Assembly: GCF_027579695.1 (NCBI RefSeq)
Contig: NC_083569.1
Span: 69,676,149 to 69,740,148, forward strand
Direction: 5' to 3'
DNA from: Neoarius graeffei
Taxonomy: Eukaryota; Chordata; Actinopteri; Siluriformes; Ariidae
Length of the DNA stretch: 64,000 nucleotides
Position 1 is the stretch's first letter, and every line of letters starts with the position of its first letter. Shown here in pieces: positions 36,527-47,019 of this stretch. A model generated the notes under the pieces. It saw only the letters and a list, made by a program, of their open reading frames with translations. It did no database searches and was not told the DNA's origin. Both the position numbers and the translations under genes were made by a program.

Positions 36527-36990
36527 ACAGAGAGAGAGAGATTACATATTTCATCGAGCTGAGAGGGGTAGCCTTAAAGAGGGCAAGAGGTACTTGGGAT
36601 TTGCTGGAGGACAGGAAGGATATAGATGTGTGAGAATAGGAGGAATAGAGTAGGAGAGAGTGACAGGAAAAGAGATAGAGAGAGAGAGACAACGATCTAT
36701 TAAATGAGGCATGAGAGTGGGAGAAAGACAGATGACTGAAAACACAGATAAGATAATGGAAAAGGAGAGAAAATGAGAAACCCAGATTAAATTAGAAAAG
36801 GGATGTTTGAGTACCAGAGAGAGTTATGAAGGGGAAGGTAGCAAAATGAGGGATAGCTATTGAAGTGTTGAAAGAGAGAGACAGAGGATCCTGTGTGCCC
36901 TGTAAATGTCTGACCGAGACACAGACAGTCAACAGACATAGACAATGTGCAGAGGGAGAGGGGTATCACAATGAGAAGGAGGACAGTAGG
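36527..36990 (+). repeat. Purine-rich low-complexity tract
   Basis: About 460 bp strongly biased to A and G on the plus strand, with several GAGAGA blocks. No unit length is conserved. Confidence 0.6.
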
Positions 36991-37697
36991 AGAATGGGGG
37001 ACCAATGGAATTCCTGGCTCTCTTTCTCTTCATTCACTCTGCTCATCATTCTCTGACTCCAATTATCTTCCTACCCCTCACCCACATCACTCATTTACAT
37101 TTTAATCATTTAACATCAATCTCACCCACACGTGTGCACTGATCTCTCATCTACACTCGACCTGCCAGTGATCAGTACTATACCCCCCCCACACACACCA
37201 GAAGAGAGTGATCGTTACAAAAACGTGCCCTATTTTTTTCAGCCACATTTTCTGATTACAGTTGTTTAGTGCTTGTCATTGCACTTGTCTAAAGTTCATT
37301 AAGGTTGTATGGCATGTGGGATTTGTCCAGATGTTCAGTGGGAACAACTGAGATTATTCAGCACACTCCTGCTGTCGATGAACAGTCTCATTTCTAAGTA
37401 GACGATGTTCATTACAAGGTAGCAGACGACTCAAACGATGTGTCAATTGCAGAGACAGATGTTGATTAGCATCCAATTAACTGCATATCGTTCATGCATT
37501 GCACATAGCATAGTGGCAAATAGAAAAAACTGAGCGTCTGTGTTCAGGTAGAGGTGTGAACACACATTATAAAGATAATGGGAAACGGGAAGCATTTTTT
37601 TGTTTTCTAGTGTAACATACTTCCAAATTTGGAATTTTGTTATATTCAGAATAGCCAGTGTTGTGGGAGGAATGGGGAAATGAAACATGACAATGTT

Positions 37698-38080
37698 CAT
37701 CTCATCTCATCTCACCTCATCTCATTATCTCTAGCCACTTTATCCTTCTACAGGGTCGCAGGCAAGCTGGAGCCTATCCCAGCTGACTATGGGCGAAAGG
37801 CGGGGTACACCCTGGACAAGTCGCCAGGTCATCACAGCTGACACATAGACATAGACAACCATTCACACTCACACCTACGGTCAATTTAGAGTCACCAGTT
37901 AACCTAACCTGCATGTCTTTGGACTGTGGGGGAAACCGGAGCACCTGGAGGAAACCCACGCGGACACGGGGAGAACATGCAAACTCCACACAGAAAGGCC
38001 CTCGCCGGCCCCGGGGCTCGAACCCAGGACCTTCTTGCTGTGAGGCGACAGCGCTAACCACTACACCACTGTGCCGCCCT
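37698..38080 (-). mobile_element. SINE type 1, full length, reverse orientation
   Basis: The (CATCT)n tail is at the left; the head with box A and box B complements is at the right (GGGGCTCGAACCC, GCGCTAACCACTACACCACT). It is flanked by a perfect 13-bp duplication, ACATGACAATGTT, at 37685-37697 and 38081-38093. Confidence 0.95.
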
Positions 38081-38379
38081 ACATGACAATGTTATTGGAT
38101 AATATTATTTTTCCCTGCCAAGTGCATGGTGATGTAGTCAAAAAAATAAGGAAACATTTAGTGATCATTAAATTTTGATGCTATAGAAAGATAAAGATAA
38201 AACATTTAATCCTGTCTTTTTAAAGGATTTTTAAAGGATTAAGGCAGATTTAAGGGATTAAGGAATTATGCACACAATGACCATGAATATAAATGAAGAA
38301 AGTAGACAATGGTCATTTTTAGATGCTTTAATACTTGTCACATGTAATTTCTCCCCTGTCTTCTAACACTCCACATCAC

Positions 38380-39130
38380 CTGTCTTAAAACACTCTGTCT
38401 CACTAGTCTTCTAACACTCTACCTTGGTGATCTTACAACACTCTGCCTCACAGGCTTTACAACAAGCTGCCTCATCGGTCTTCCACTAATCTTCTGACAT
38501 GTTGTCTCACCACTCTTTCAGCACTCTGCCTTGCCAGTCTTCCAGCACTCCAAATTACTGGTCTTTAACATACTACCCCATTAGTCTTCCAACAGTCTAC
38601 CTAGCTGGTCTTCCAACACTTTTCCTCAACATTTTCCCAACACTACCTCACCCACCTTTTAACGCTCTGCCTCACTAGTCTTCCTGTACTCTGCCTTGCT
38701 GGTCTTCCCACACTCTGCTTCGCCGGTTGTCCAACCCTCTTCATCTATAATCTTCCAATATTCTACCTTGCTGGTCTTCCATCACCCTGCCCCACTGGCC
38801 TTCCAACAATCTGCCTTGCCATTCTTCCAACACTGTGCTTCACTGGTTGGTCAACACTCTGTTTTGCAAGACTTCCAACACTATATCATCAGCCTTCTAA
38901 CACTCTGCCTCCTTGGTCTTCCAACACACTGCCTTGCTGGTTTTCCAAGACTCTGTCTTGCCAATCATCCAACATTCTGCCTCACTGAGTGTCCAACATT
39001 CTGCCTCACTAGTTTTCTGAAGCTCTGCCTCCCTGGTCTTCCAAGACTTTGCCTTCCCAGTCATCCAACATAATATCTCACTGAGTGTCCAACATTCTGC
39101 CTTGCTGGGCATGCAACACTGCCTTGTCAT
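38380..39130. repeat. Degenerate minisatellite, about 24-bp period
   Basis: About 750 bp of repeated CACTCTGCCTTGCTGGTCTT-like units with many substitutions and small gaps. Because 24 is a multiple of three, long open frames arise on both strands (for example 38696-39073 plus and 38897-39136 minus). I read these as by-products, not genes. Confidence 0.85.
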
Positions 39131-39615
39131 TATCACCTGCCATAATACCTGCCATGATTAACGGTGTTTGAGAAGACAGAGATGTATAATACATTAGAAT
39201 CATGCACTAGAATCATGAGCTGAAAACCTTCTCATGCTTTAACTACATTAGAAGTGGCATGCTCTGGACTGTTATACTTCATCTTCAGATGAGCAATCTG
39301 ATCTGGTTTTTTCTGACATTAACAACTCCTGCATGCAACCCATCAAACCTTTTTAGCTACACACTTGTGGAGCACATCAAAATAATTCATGTCAAAACAA
39401 TTTATATCCTTACCATTTTACCAATGTCAGTATGAGAATTACAGAGCCTTTCCTTCTTTGTATATCTCAATACCGTACTTCCATTCAGTTACCGTATTTC
39501 TTTCAGATTTGCTTTATACAGGGTAGATAATTGTATTGTAGACTTCGAAATTCAAAATAGATTTCAAAATAAAGGTCTCACCCAAGTGTCATGTAAGAAT
39601 TTAACAAAATGAGTA
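39131..39615. other. nwd2 intron, unassigned
   Basis: Non-coding, nothing recognised. Confidence 0.45.
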
Positions 39616-39850
39616 AAAAGGTGGCAGGGTACACCCTGGACAAGTCATCACAGGGCTGACATAGAGACAAACAACCATTCACACCTATGGTCAATTTAGA
39701 GCCACCAATTAACTTAACCTGCATGTCTTTGGAGGAAACCCACGCAGACACGGGGAGAACATGCAAACTCCACACAGAAAGGCTGGGCTCGAACCCAGGA
39801 CCTTCTTGCTGTGAGGTGACAGTGCTAACCACTATACCACCGTGCTGCCG
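39616..39850 (-). mobile_element. SINE type 1, truncated
   Basis: The head is at the right (CACTATACCACCGTGCTGCC) and the body extends leftward only to GGGTACACCCTGGACAAGTC. There are internal deletions and no tail. No clear target duplication. Confidence 0.8.
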
Positions 39851-40145
39851 TATGAGGCACACCTGTTAATTGAAAAGCATTCCAGGTGACTACCTCATGA
39901 CGCTGGTTAAGATAATGCTAATAGCGTGTAAAGCGTCATCAAGGTAAACAGTGGCTACTTTGAAGAATCTAAAATATCAAAGTTAATTAGTTTTTTTAAA
40001 ACATTTTTTGCTTACCACATAATTCCATCTATGTTCTATCTGTTATTTCATAGTTTTGATGTCTTCAATATTGTTCTACAATGTAGAAAATAGTAAAAAT
40101 GCAGAAAAACCTATGAATGAGTAGGGGTTTACAAACTTTTGACTG
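39851..40145 (+). mobile_element. 3' terminal fragment of another Tc1 element
   Basis: It contains GGCACACCTGTTAATTGAAA, GGCTACTTTGAAGAATCTAA and ATGTAGAAAATAGTAAAAAT, and ends GGTTTACAAACTTTTGACTG. This resembles the end of salmonid/cyprinid Tc1 elements as I recall them. Its left part is missing, replaced by the SINE fragment. Confidence 0.65.
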
Positions 40146-40155
40146 TTACAGTACG

Positions 40156-40193
<38 letters not shown>
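40146..40193 (+). repeat. (AC)n/(AT)n microsatellite
   Basis: A short AC run followed by an AT run that supplied the TA target of the next element. Confidence 0.8.
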
Positions 40194-40549
40194 CAGTCAT
40201 GTGAAAAGTATACCCTCTTTCAAGTCTAGGTTTTAAGTGTCAGGACATAATAAAAATCATCTGGTCCTTACCAGGTCTTAAAATTAAGCAAATACAACCT
40301 CAGAGGACCAATAACACATGACATATTCACCCTGTCATTATTTATTTAACACAAAGTAAGCCAAAAATGTAGTAGCAGTGTGTGAAAAATTAAGTACACC
40401 CTTACTGCTTACATAGAAATTATGAAGGCAATTAGCAGCCAGGTGTTGCTGATCAAATTAATTTGATTAATTGATTGTGTGGTCACCGCTTAAAAAGCAG
40501 AAGTTTTGGCAGTTTGCTGGTCTGGAGCACTCAGGTGTATGTTAACACA

Positions 40550-41560
40550 ATGCCAAGGAGGAAAGACATCAGCAATGATCTTAGAGAAGCAATTGTTGCT
40601 GCATATCAGTCTGGGAAGGGTTATAAGGTAATTTCCATACAATTTGAAATCCATCATTCTACTGTGAGACAGATTATTCAGAAGTGGAAAACATTCAAGA
40701 CAGTTGCCAATCTTCCCAGGAGTGGACGTCCCAGCAAATTTACTCCAAGGTCAGACTGTGGAATGTTCAGAGAAATTGCAAAAACCCAAGAACTGCATCT
40801 AGAACTCTACAGGCCACAGTTAGCATGTTAAATGTTAAAGTTCATGACAGTACAATTAGAAAAAGACTGCGCAAGTATGGCTTGTTTGGAAGGGTTGGCA
40901 GAAGAAAGCCTCTTCTATCTAAAAAGAACATGGCAGCACGGCTTAGGTTTGCAAAGATGCATCTGAACAAGCCACAAGCCTTCTGGAACAATGTCCTTTG
41001 GACAGATGAGACCAAATTGGAAATGTTTGGCCATAATGCACAGGCGAAAACCAAACACAGCATATCAGCACAAACACCTCATACCAACCATCAAGCACGA
41101 TGGTGGAGGGGTGATGATTTGGGCTTGTTTTGTAGCCACAGGGCCTGGGCACCTTGCAGTCATTGAGTCAACCATGAACTCCTCTGTATACCAAAGTATT
41201 GTGGAGGCAAATGTGAGGCCATCTGCCCAACAGCTAAAGCTTGGCTGCAATTGGATCATGCAACAGAACAATGATCCCAAGCACACCAGCAAATCTACAG
41301 CAGAATGGCTGAAAAAGAAAAGAATCAAGGTGTTGAAATGGCCAAGTCAAAGTCCAGACCTCAACTCAATTGAAATGCTGTGGCGGGACCTTAAAAGAGC
41401 TGTGCATAAACAAATGCCCTCAAACATGAATGAACTGAAGCAATGTTGTAAAGAAGAGTGGGCCAAAATTCCTCCACAACAATGTGAGAGACTGATAAAA
41501 TCATACAGAAAACGAATGCTTCAAGTTACTGCTGCAAAAGGTGGGTCTACAAGCTATTGA
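40550..41560 (+). pseudogene. Frameshifted Tc1 transposase, family D
   Basis: Relic of a DDE transposase. The first frame starts MPRRKDISNDLREAIVAAYQ and includes the HTH region and the linker SGRPSKFTPR. The frame then shifts near 40750-40800 into one with VHDSTIRKRLRKYGLFGRVG and VLWTDETKLEMF (first catalytic Asp). A second shift near 41040-41060 leads into the frame with QQNNDPKHTSK and SPDLNSIEMLWRDLKR. The second catalytic Asp position reads NND here, so one catalytic residue appears changed to Asn. It is non-functional. Confidence 0.83.
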
Positions 41561-41637
41561 ATCATGGGGTGTACTTACTTTTTCACACATGGATTCTGCA
41601 TTTTCACTTAATTTTTGTTAAATAAATAATGACACGG

Positions 41638-41878
41638 CTCCGGTTTCCCCCACAGTCCAAAGACATGCAGGTTAGGTTAACTGGTGGCTCTAAATTGACC
41701 GTAGGTGTGAATGTGAGTGTGAATGGTTGTCTGTGTCTATGTGTCAGCCCTGTGATGACCTGGCGACTTGTCCAGGGTGTACCCCGCCTTTCGCCCGTAG
41801 TCAGCTGGGATAGGCTCCAGCTTGCCTGCGACCCTGTAGAACAGGATGAAGCGGCTAGAGATAATGAGATGAGATGGG
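41638..41878 (+). mobile_element. 5'-truncated SINE type 1 inside the Tc1 element
   Basis: It begins in mid-body at CTCCGGTTTCCCCCACAG, so it lacks the tRNA-like promoter head. It ends in a GATGAGATG tail. It is flanked by a perfect 14-bp duplication, AAATAATGACACGG, at 41624-41637 and 41879-41892, so it is a genuine insertion and not a deletion product. Confidence 0.93.
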
Positions 41879-42145
41879 AAATAATGACACGGTGGAATCT
41901 ATTGTGTGTTGCTTTACACCTGAGGTTAGATTTGCATAATTTTAGGACCTGGTAAGGTTCAGATGATTTTTTTTGTTATGTCTTGATTGGTAAAACCATG
42001 TAACTGGAAGAGGGTGTACTTTCTTTTTCACATGACTATATATATGTAGATAAATAAATATGGATACAAGTGTTTTACTGGAGAATACGCCACTCTACAA
42101 TGTCATTTTACTGTTAAGGGTTGACAGAAGGCCATATATACCCAC

Positions 42146-42262
42146 AACAAAGCATGGACCTGCAGATGTCTTCAGGCATTCTTCTAGAAGCTTCATCCGC
42201 AGTCTTTGTAATTCTGGACTGTCCCACTCCTCTTTGTCCACACCCCAGTACATGTCCACCAC
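42146..42262 (-). CDS. nwd2: nwd2 exon in the DUF4062-like region
   Basis: This 117-bp exon starts after GTGTTTCAG in phase 0 with VVDMYWGVDKEEWDSPELQ. It ends KTSAGPCFV at the donor GTT|GTGGGT, in phase 0, and so joins cleanly to GLVGEKYG of the next exon. Both halves match vertebrate NWD2 just after its N-terminal segment. The open frame runs on past the donor into intron. A (CA)n microsatellite sits directly against the acceptor and forms most of the sequence upstream of it. The preceding exon, which should carry the start codon, was not found in the window. Confidence 0.95.
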
Positions 42263-42265
42263 CTG

Positions 42266-42267
<2 letters not shown>

Positions 42268-42330
<63 letters not shown>
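42268..42330 (+). repeat. (CA)n microsatellite at an nwd2 splice acceptor
   Basis: About 30 uninterrupted CA units on the plus strand, i.e. (TG)n on the nwd2 sense strand, ending about five bases before the acceptor AG at 42264-42263. Confidence 0.95.
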
Positions 42331-42331
<1 letters not shown>

Positions 42332-42929
42332 GCTGTAAGTACATCAGTACAGCATATGTGACTTCAAATCTTTTATCAATTTTTTTTGTTATATATAATA
42401 ACTTATGGATCCCTGATCATTTCTATAACCTTTATGCAATAATACAGCATACTACAGTTTTATTGCAATACACCATGCTTTAGTAATAATACAGTATAGT
42501 TTTAATACACTATGGGTTTTCCTATAGTACTTTAAGTCCATTATAGGCATCAAACTCTGAACAAATGGTACTAAAAGGATTATAATATGACACTTTAGGG
42601 AAACTGAAACCACAGCCACAGTTTCTGTATGTTTATGAAATTAAGGTGGTTTTTCATAGTTATACATAACTGAATAGCACAGTAACCATGGTTGTACTAA
42701 AACATAATTATTTTATCATATCACATTTATTTTTCATCTGCAAAAAATCAAAGAGCTAAAGAAAACCTTTTGCACAGGTCTAGAGGAGCACATATTAATT
42801 ACTAGTTAATTATTGGTTTAAATTTCCCTTTCATTTCTCTTAATCCTGGAACATATTAATTGCCTTTTTATTTATTTATTTTTTCCACACTCTTACAGTA
42901 CATAGTATGATTTTAAGGAACATAAAGGG

Positions 42930-42969
<40 letters not shown>

Positions 42970-44403
42970 AAAGGAAGTCTACACGGATTGTCTCAATAGG
43001 GAGCTAAGTCTTGCTTTTACACAGCAAACAGGTTTGACAGCATACTGCGAGAAACAAACAGTGTTAAATGAGCACAGTGGAGGGAGACTGGTCTGTCTGT
43101 GAACACTTTCCTTCCCATCTCACATTTGTATGATTGTATTATTTGTTGTTTGTCATGTGCATGTTTCTGTACGTAGCACTGGATGGTGATGGGTCGAGTG
43201 TGGTAGAAATTGAAAAAAAACCCATGCATATTACTTAAAAACAATGTGACAATCAGTAACGCAGCCTGCGGAAGGTCTTAAACTCACCTTTCCCCAAAAC
43301 ACTGAGAGCCAGCTTGGCCATCTGGGTGTAATACAAGCTTCTGTTACCAAGATATGTGCAGCAGGTCTGATGGCAGTGTGATTTAAGACCTATTGTGTTG
43401 AGGTTTAATATCCGTTTTGTGTCAGTCAACATAACACATCACCACAGCGTGACATAGAAAATGTCAGTGGATTACAAATCTGATCCAATACTCATCCTGA
43501 CTTCAGGCCCCTTACAGAGACATACACCATCAGACTGGTACATTTCTGTATTCCTGCCTACTAAAGTTCCAGTGCATTTTGTATGTCTGGATGAGAAACA
43601 GCATATGTGTATTGGGTGTGGTAAAAACAGCGTAATGAAGAGAGACAGGACACCAGAATTGCAAGGTGTAGGGATGTCCCTGGACACATTTGTCAAAATC
43701 AGTTTTGCTGACACACATAATCAACAGCAAAGTCACTGCAGGAGAGACGTCTGTCACTTTGTGTGTGTGTGTGTGTTTGTGCTACTCTCCAGGTTAACCT
43801 GCCTCACTCAGGTTTGATTCTTCTCATCTTCTATATCCCCTTAAAGTCCCAGCTTGTTATTCGGTAACACCAGTGTATATACGGTAGGAAATTGTGTAGT
43901 TATAAGAACGATAAATTCTGGGACTTTAAAGAGTTTTATTCAAGAATAAATGTCATGGGTCACACCCAAAATCACACTCTTGATTTCTGGGTTGATCTGT
44001 GTCCACATAAGAATACTGCTTTAAAAAAAAAAGTTTATTTCTGCACTTATCATTGTGGGCTGTTTTTGTGGTGATTGAAATTCTTTAACTGGCAGAAAAA
44101 AAAAAAACAAGAGAACAACACGTGTGCAAAGATTGTTAGTATTAATTCTGACTATTGCATGCAAATGAACTGTTTACAACTATGTGCCCTAAATGTTACG
44201 CTCTGTTAAAAACGTGAGTTCTGTCAGAATGTAATAAGTAGCTCGCATCAAGTCAGTGTTAGTTTGATGCCTGACTTACTTTTAAATGGTTTTAATAAGG
44301 CTTTTAACAACTTCCTCTAAATGGCTTACCTATCATATTTGAGCGTATAGAAATTTCATTCAGATTGTTGGTTGAGTCTATTCATATTTTAGCGCATTAA
44401 TGA
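42331..44403. other. nwd2 upstream intron, mostly unassigned
   Basis: AT-rich with a (GA)n run at about 42934-42966. One short exon-like open segment with a strong donor exists on the minus strand near 43288-43392 (see findings). Nothing else recognised. Confidence 0.5.
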
Positions 44404-44717
44404 TGATTGGATAAGATAAGATAAGATAAGATAAGATAAGATAAGATAAGATAAGATAAGATAAGATAAGATAAGATAAGATAAACTTTATTCATCCCTC
44501 AGTGGGGAAATTTACATGTTCCAGCAGCTCACAGATAGAAAGAGTCAGGAATAGACAGTAACAAAAAAAAAAAAATAGAGTGCAATAAAAATATATAAAA
44601 AATAAAATAAATAAAGTAAAAAGTAAAAACATGTATGTAATGTACACAGCAAAATAAGAAATGGAACTTAAGTAAGAGTAGTCTTTCACCCAAAGTAGCA
44701 ATATTGCACAAATAAAA
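44404..44717 (-). mobile_element. 3' end of an L2-like LINE, reverse orientation
   Basis: A (GATAA)n run of about 75 bp is followed by AAACTTTATTCATCCCTCAG and TGGGGAAATTT. This is the complement of the GGGATGAATAAAGTTTATC-type L2 3' end and its simple tail. The A-rich 3' UTR extends to the Tc1 insertion at 44720. Confidence 0.7.
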
Positions 44718-44888
44718 TACAACCCCGATTCCAAAAAAGTTGGGACAAAGTACAAATTGTAAATAAGAACGGAATGCAATGATCTGGAAGTTTCAAAATT
44801 CCATATTTTATTCAGAATAGAACATAGATGACATATCAAATGTTTAAACTGAGAAAATGTATCATTTAAAGAGAAAAATTAGGTGATT

Positions 44889-45962
44889 TTAAATTTCATG
44901 ACAACAACACATCTTAAAAAAGTTGGGACAAGGCCATGTTTCCCACTGTGAGACATCCCCTTTTCTCTTTACAACAGTCTGTAAACGTCTGGGGACTGAG
45001 GAGACAAGTTGCTCAAGTTTAGGGATAGGAATGTTAACCCATTCTTGTCTAATGTAGGATTCTAGTTGCTCAACTGTCTTAGGTCTTTTTTGTCGTATCT
45101 TCCGTTTTATGATGCACCAAATGTTTTCTATGGGTGAAAGATCTGGACTGCAGGCTGGCCAGTTCAGTACCCGGACCCTTCTTCTACGCAGCCATGATGC
45201 TGTAATTGATGCAGTATGTGGTTTGGCATTGTCATGTTGGAAAATGCAAGGTCTTCCCTGAAAGAGACGTCGTCTGGATGGGAGCATATGTTGCTCTAGA
45301 ACCTGGATATACCTTTCAGCATTGATGGTGTCTTTCCAGATGTGTAAGCTGCCCATGCCACACACACTAATGCAACCCCATACCATCAGAGATGCAGGCT
45401 TCTGAACTGAGCGCTGATAACAACTTGGGTCGTCCTTCTCCTCTTTAGTCCGAATGACACGGCGTCCCTGATTTCCATAAAGAACTTCAAATTTTGATTC
45501 GTCTGACCACAGAACAGTTTTCCACTTTGCCACAGTCCATTTTAAATGAGCCTTGGCCCAGAGAAGACGTCTGCGCTTCTGGATCATGTTTAGATACGGC
45601 TTCTTCTTTGAACTATAGAGTTTTAGCTGGCAACGGCGGATGGCACGGTGAATTGTGTTCACAGATAATGTTCTCTGGAAATATTCCTGAGCCCATTTTG
45701 TGATTTCCAATACAGAAGCATGCCTGTATGTGATGCAGTGCCGTCTAAGGGCCCGAAGATCACAGGCACCCAGTATGGTTTTCCGGCCTTGACCCTTACG
45801 CACAGAGATTCTTCCAGATCCTCTGAATATTTTGATGATATCCTGCACTGTAGATGATGATATGTTCAAACTCTTTACAATTTTACACTGTCGAACTCCT
45901 TCCTGATATTGCTCCACTGATTGTCAGCGCAGAATTAGGGGGATTGGTGATCCTCTTCCCAT
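44889..45962 (-). pseudogene. Family A Tc1 transposase with an early stop
   Basis: The likely ancestral start is the ATG at 45962 (MGRGSPIPL). Codon 13 is TGA (45926-45924), after which 341 residues read open to the stop at 44889. Visible parts: HTH ([17 protein letters not shown]), linker KGQGRKTI, first catalytic Asp in [10 protein letters not shown], second in [11 protein letters not shown], Glu in [13 protein letters not shown]. The catalytic core therefore looks whole. Whether translation could restart downstream is unknown, so I treat it as a pseudogene with a single early nonsense change. Confidence 0.82.
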
Positions 45963-46179
45963 CTTTACTTCTGAGAGCCGCTGCCACTCCACTTTTTATA
46001 CCCAGTCATGTTAATGGCCTATTGCCAATTGACCTAATGAGTTGCAATTTGGTCCTCCAGCTGTTCCTTTTTTGTAGCATTAACTTTTCCAGCCTCTTAT
46101 TGCCCCGTCCCAACTTTTTTGAGATGTGCTGCTGTCATGAAATTTCAAATGAGCCAATATTTGGCATGAAATTTCAAAA

Positions 46180-46556
46180 CGTGGCGGCACGGTGGTGTAG
46201 TGGTTAGCGCTGTCGCCTCACAGCAAGAAGGTCCTGGGTTCGAGCCCCGGGGCCGGCGAGGGCCTTTCTGTGTGGAGTTTGCATGTTCTCCCTGTGTCCG
46301 TGTGGGTTTCCTCCGGGTGCTCCGGTTTCCCCCACAGTCCAAAGACATGCAGGTTAGGTTAACTGGTGACTCTAAATTGACCGTAGGTGTGAATGTGAGT
46401 GTGAATGGTTGTCTGTGTCTGTGTCAGCCCTGTGATGACCTGGCGACTTGTCCAGGGGGTACCCCGCCTTTCGCCCGCAGTCAGCTGGGATAGGCTCCAG
46501 CTTGACTGCGACCCTGTAGAAGGATAAAGCGGCTAGAGATAATGAGATGAGATGAG
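46180..46556 (+). mobile_element. SINE type 1 inside the Tc1 element
   Basis: Full length: head GGCGGCACGGTGGTGTAGTG, box B GGTTCGAGCCC, tail GATGAGATGAG. It is flanked by the 9-bp duplication ATTTCAAAA at 46171-46179 and 46557-46565; the family A copy at 1-1430 shows the empty site. Confidence 0.94.
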
Positions 46557-47019
46557 ATTTCAAAATGTCTCACTTTCGACATTTGATATGTTGTCTATGT
46601 TCTATTGTGAATACAATATCAGTTTTTGAGATTTGTAAATTATTGCATTCCGTTTTTATTTACAATTTGTACTTTGTCCCAACATTTTTGGAATCGGGGT
46701 TGTACTAGCAACTGAAATAGAAATATGGCACCAGGTAGTGAATGTTATCGCACAGCATAACGTTACTAACGAGGATAGAATATGTGTGTGAAGTAACTAA
46801 TAAATGACCAAAAAAGCAGAGGGTGTGAACATAATTGTACAGAACAATTATGAGAGTGAGACATGTATACTGATTGAAGTAAGCAATCTAGGATGTTGGT
46901 TTGATTCTGAGCTACGTTTAAGCTTCCACATACATAAATCAACTCTCTCAAGCTGTGTTCTACCATATTATGTAATATTAGAAGAAGAAGGATGTTTTTA
47001 AGTCAAGATAGTGCAAAGA

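Larger units (their letters stand above)
35131..37697. other. nwd2 intron with low-complexity tracts
   Basis: No coding frame recognised. It contains an exact palindrome (35593-35633), a (CT)n run (35662-35691) and a purine-rich stretch on the plus strand (about 36527-36990). Confidence 0.55.
40194..42038 (+). mobile_element. Tc1 element, family D, with a nested SINE
   Basis: The left terminus is CAGTCATGTGAAAAGTATAC. The right terminus is TTTTTCACATGACTA, diverged at the last base. TA flanks both sides. The transposase on the plus strand is frameshifted. A 5'-truncated SINE is inserted at 41638-41878. Confidence 0.87.
44720..46702 (-). mobile_element. Tc1 element, family A, near complete, with a nested SINE
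   Basis: Termini are CAACCCCGATTCCAAAAAAG at the left and its diverged complement (TTTTTGGAATCGGGGTTG) at the right, with flanking TA at 44718-44719 and 46703-46704. A type 1 SINE is inserted near the right end at 46180-46556. Confidence 0.92.

Noticed and set aside
36447..37056. Short open frames in the purine-rich tract as genes
   Set aside because: Low-complexity composition explains them, and no domain or splice pattern is seen.
38696..39136. Open frames over the minisatellite as a repetitive protein gene
   Set aside because: Frames exist on both strands because the period is a multiple of three; no start context, splice sites or known protein pattern.
42095..42344. Poly-(Cys-Val) reading frames over the CA repeat
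   Set aside because: These come from translation of the microsatellite. Only the part after the acceptor at 42262 is real nwd2 coding sequence.
44404..44482. (GATAA)n array as a CRISPR-like or regulatory array
   Set aside because: A pure pentamer tandem repeat without spacers, attached to a LINE 3' end; a simple tail.
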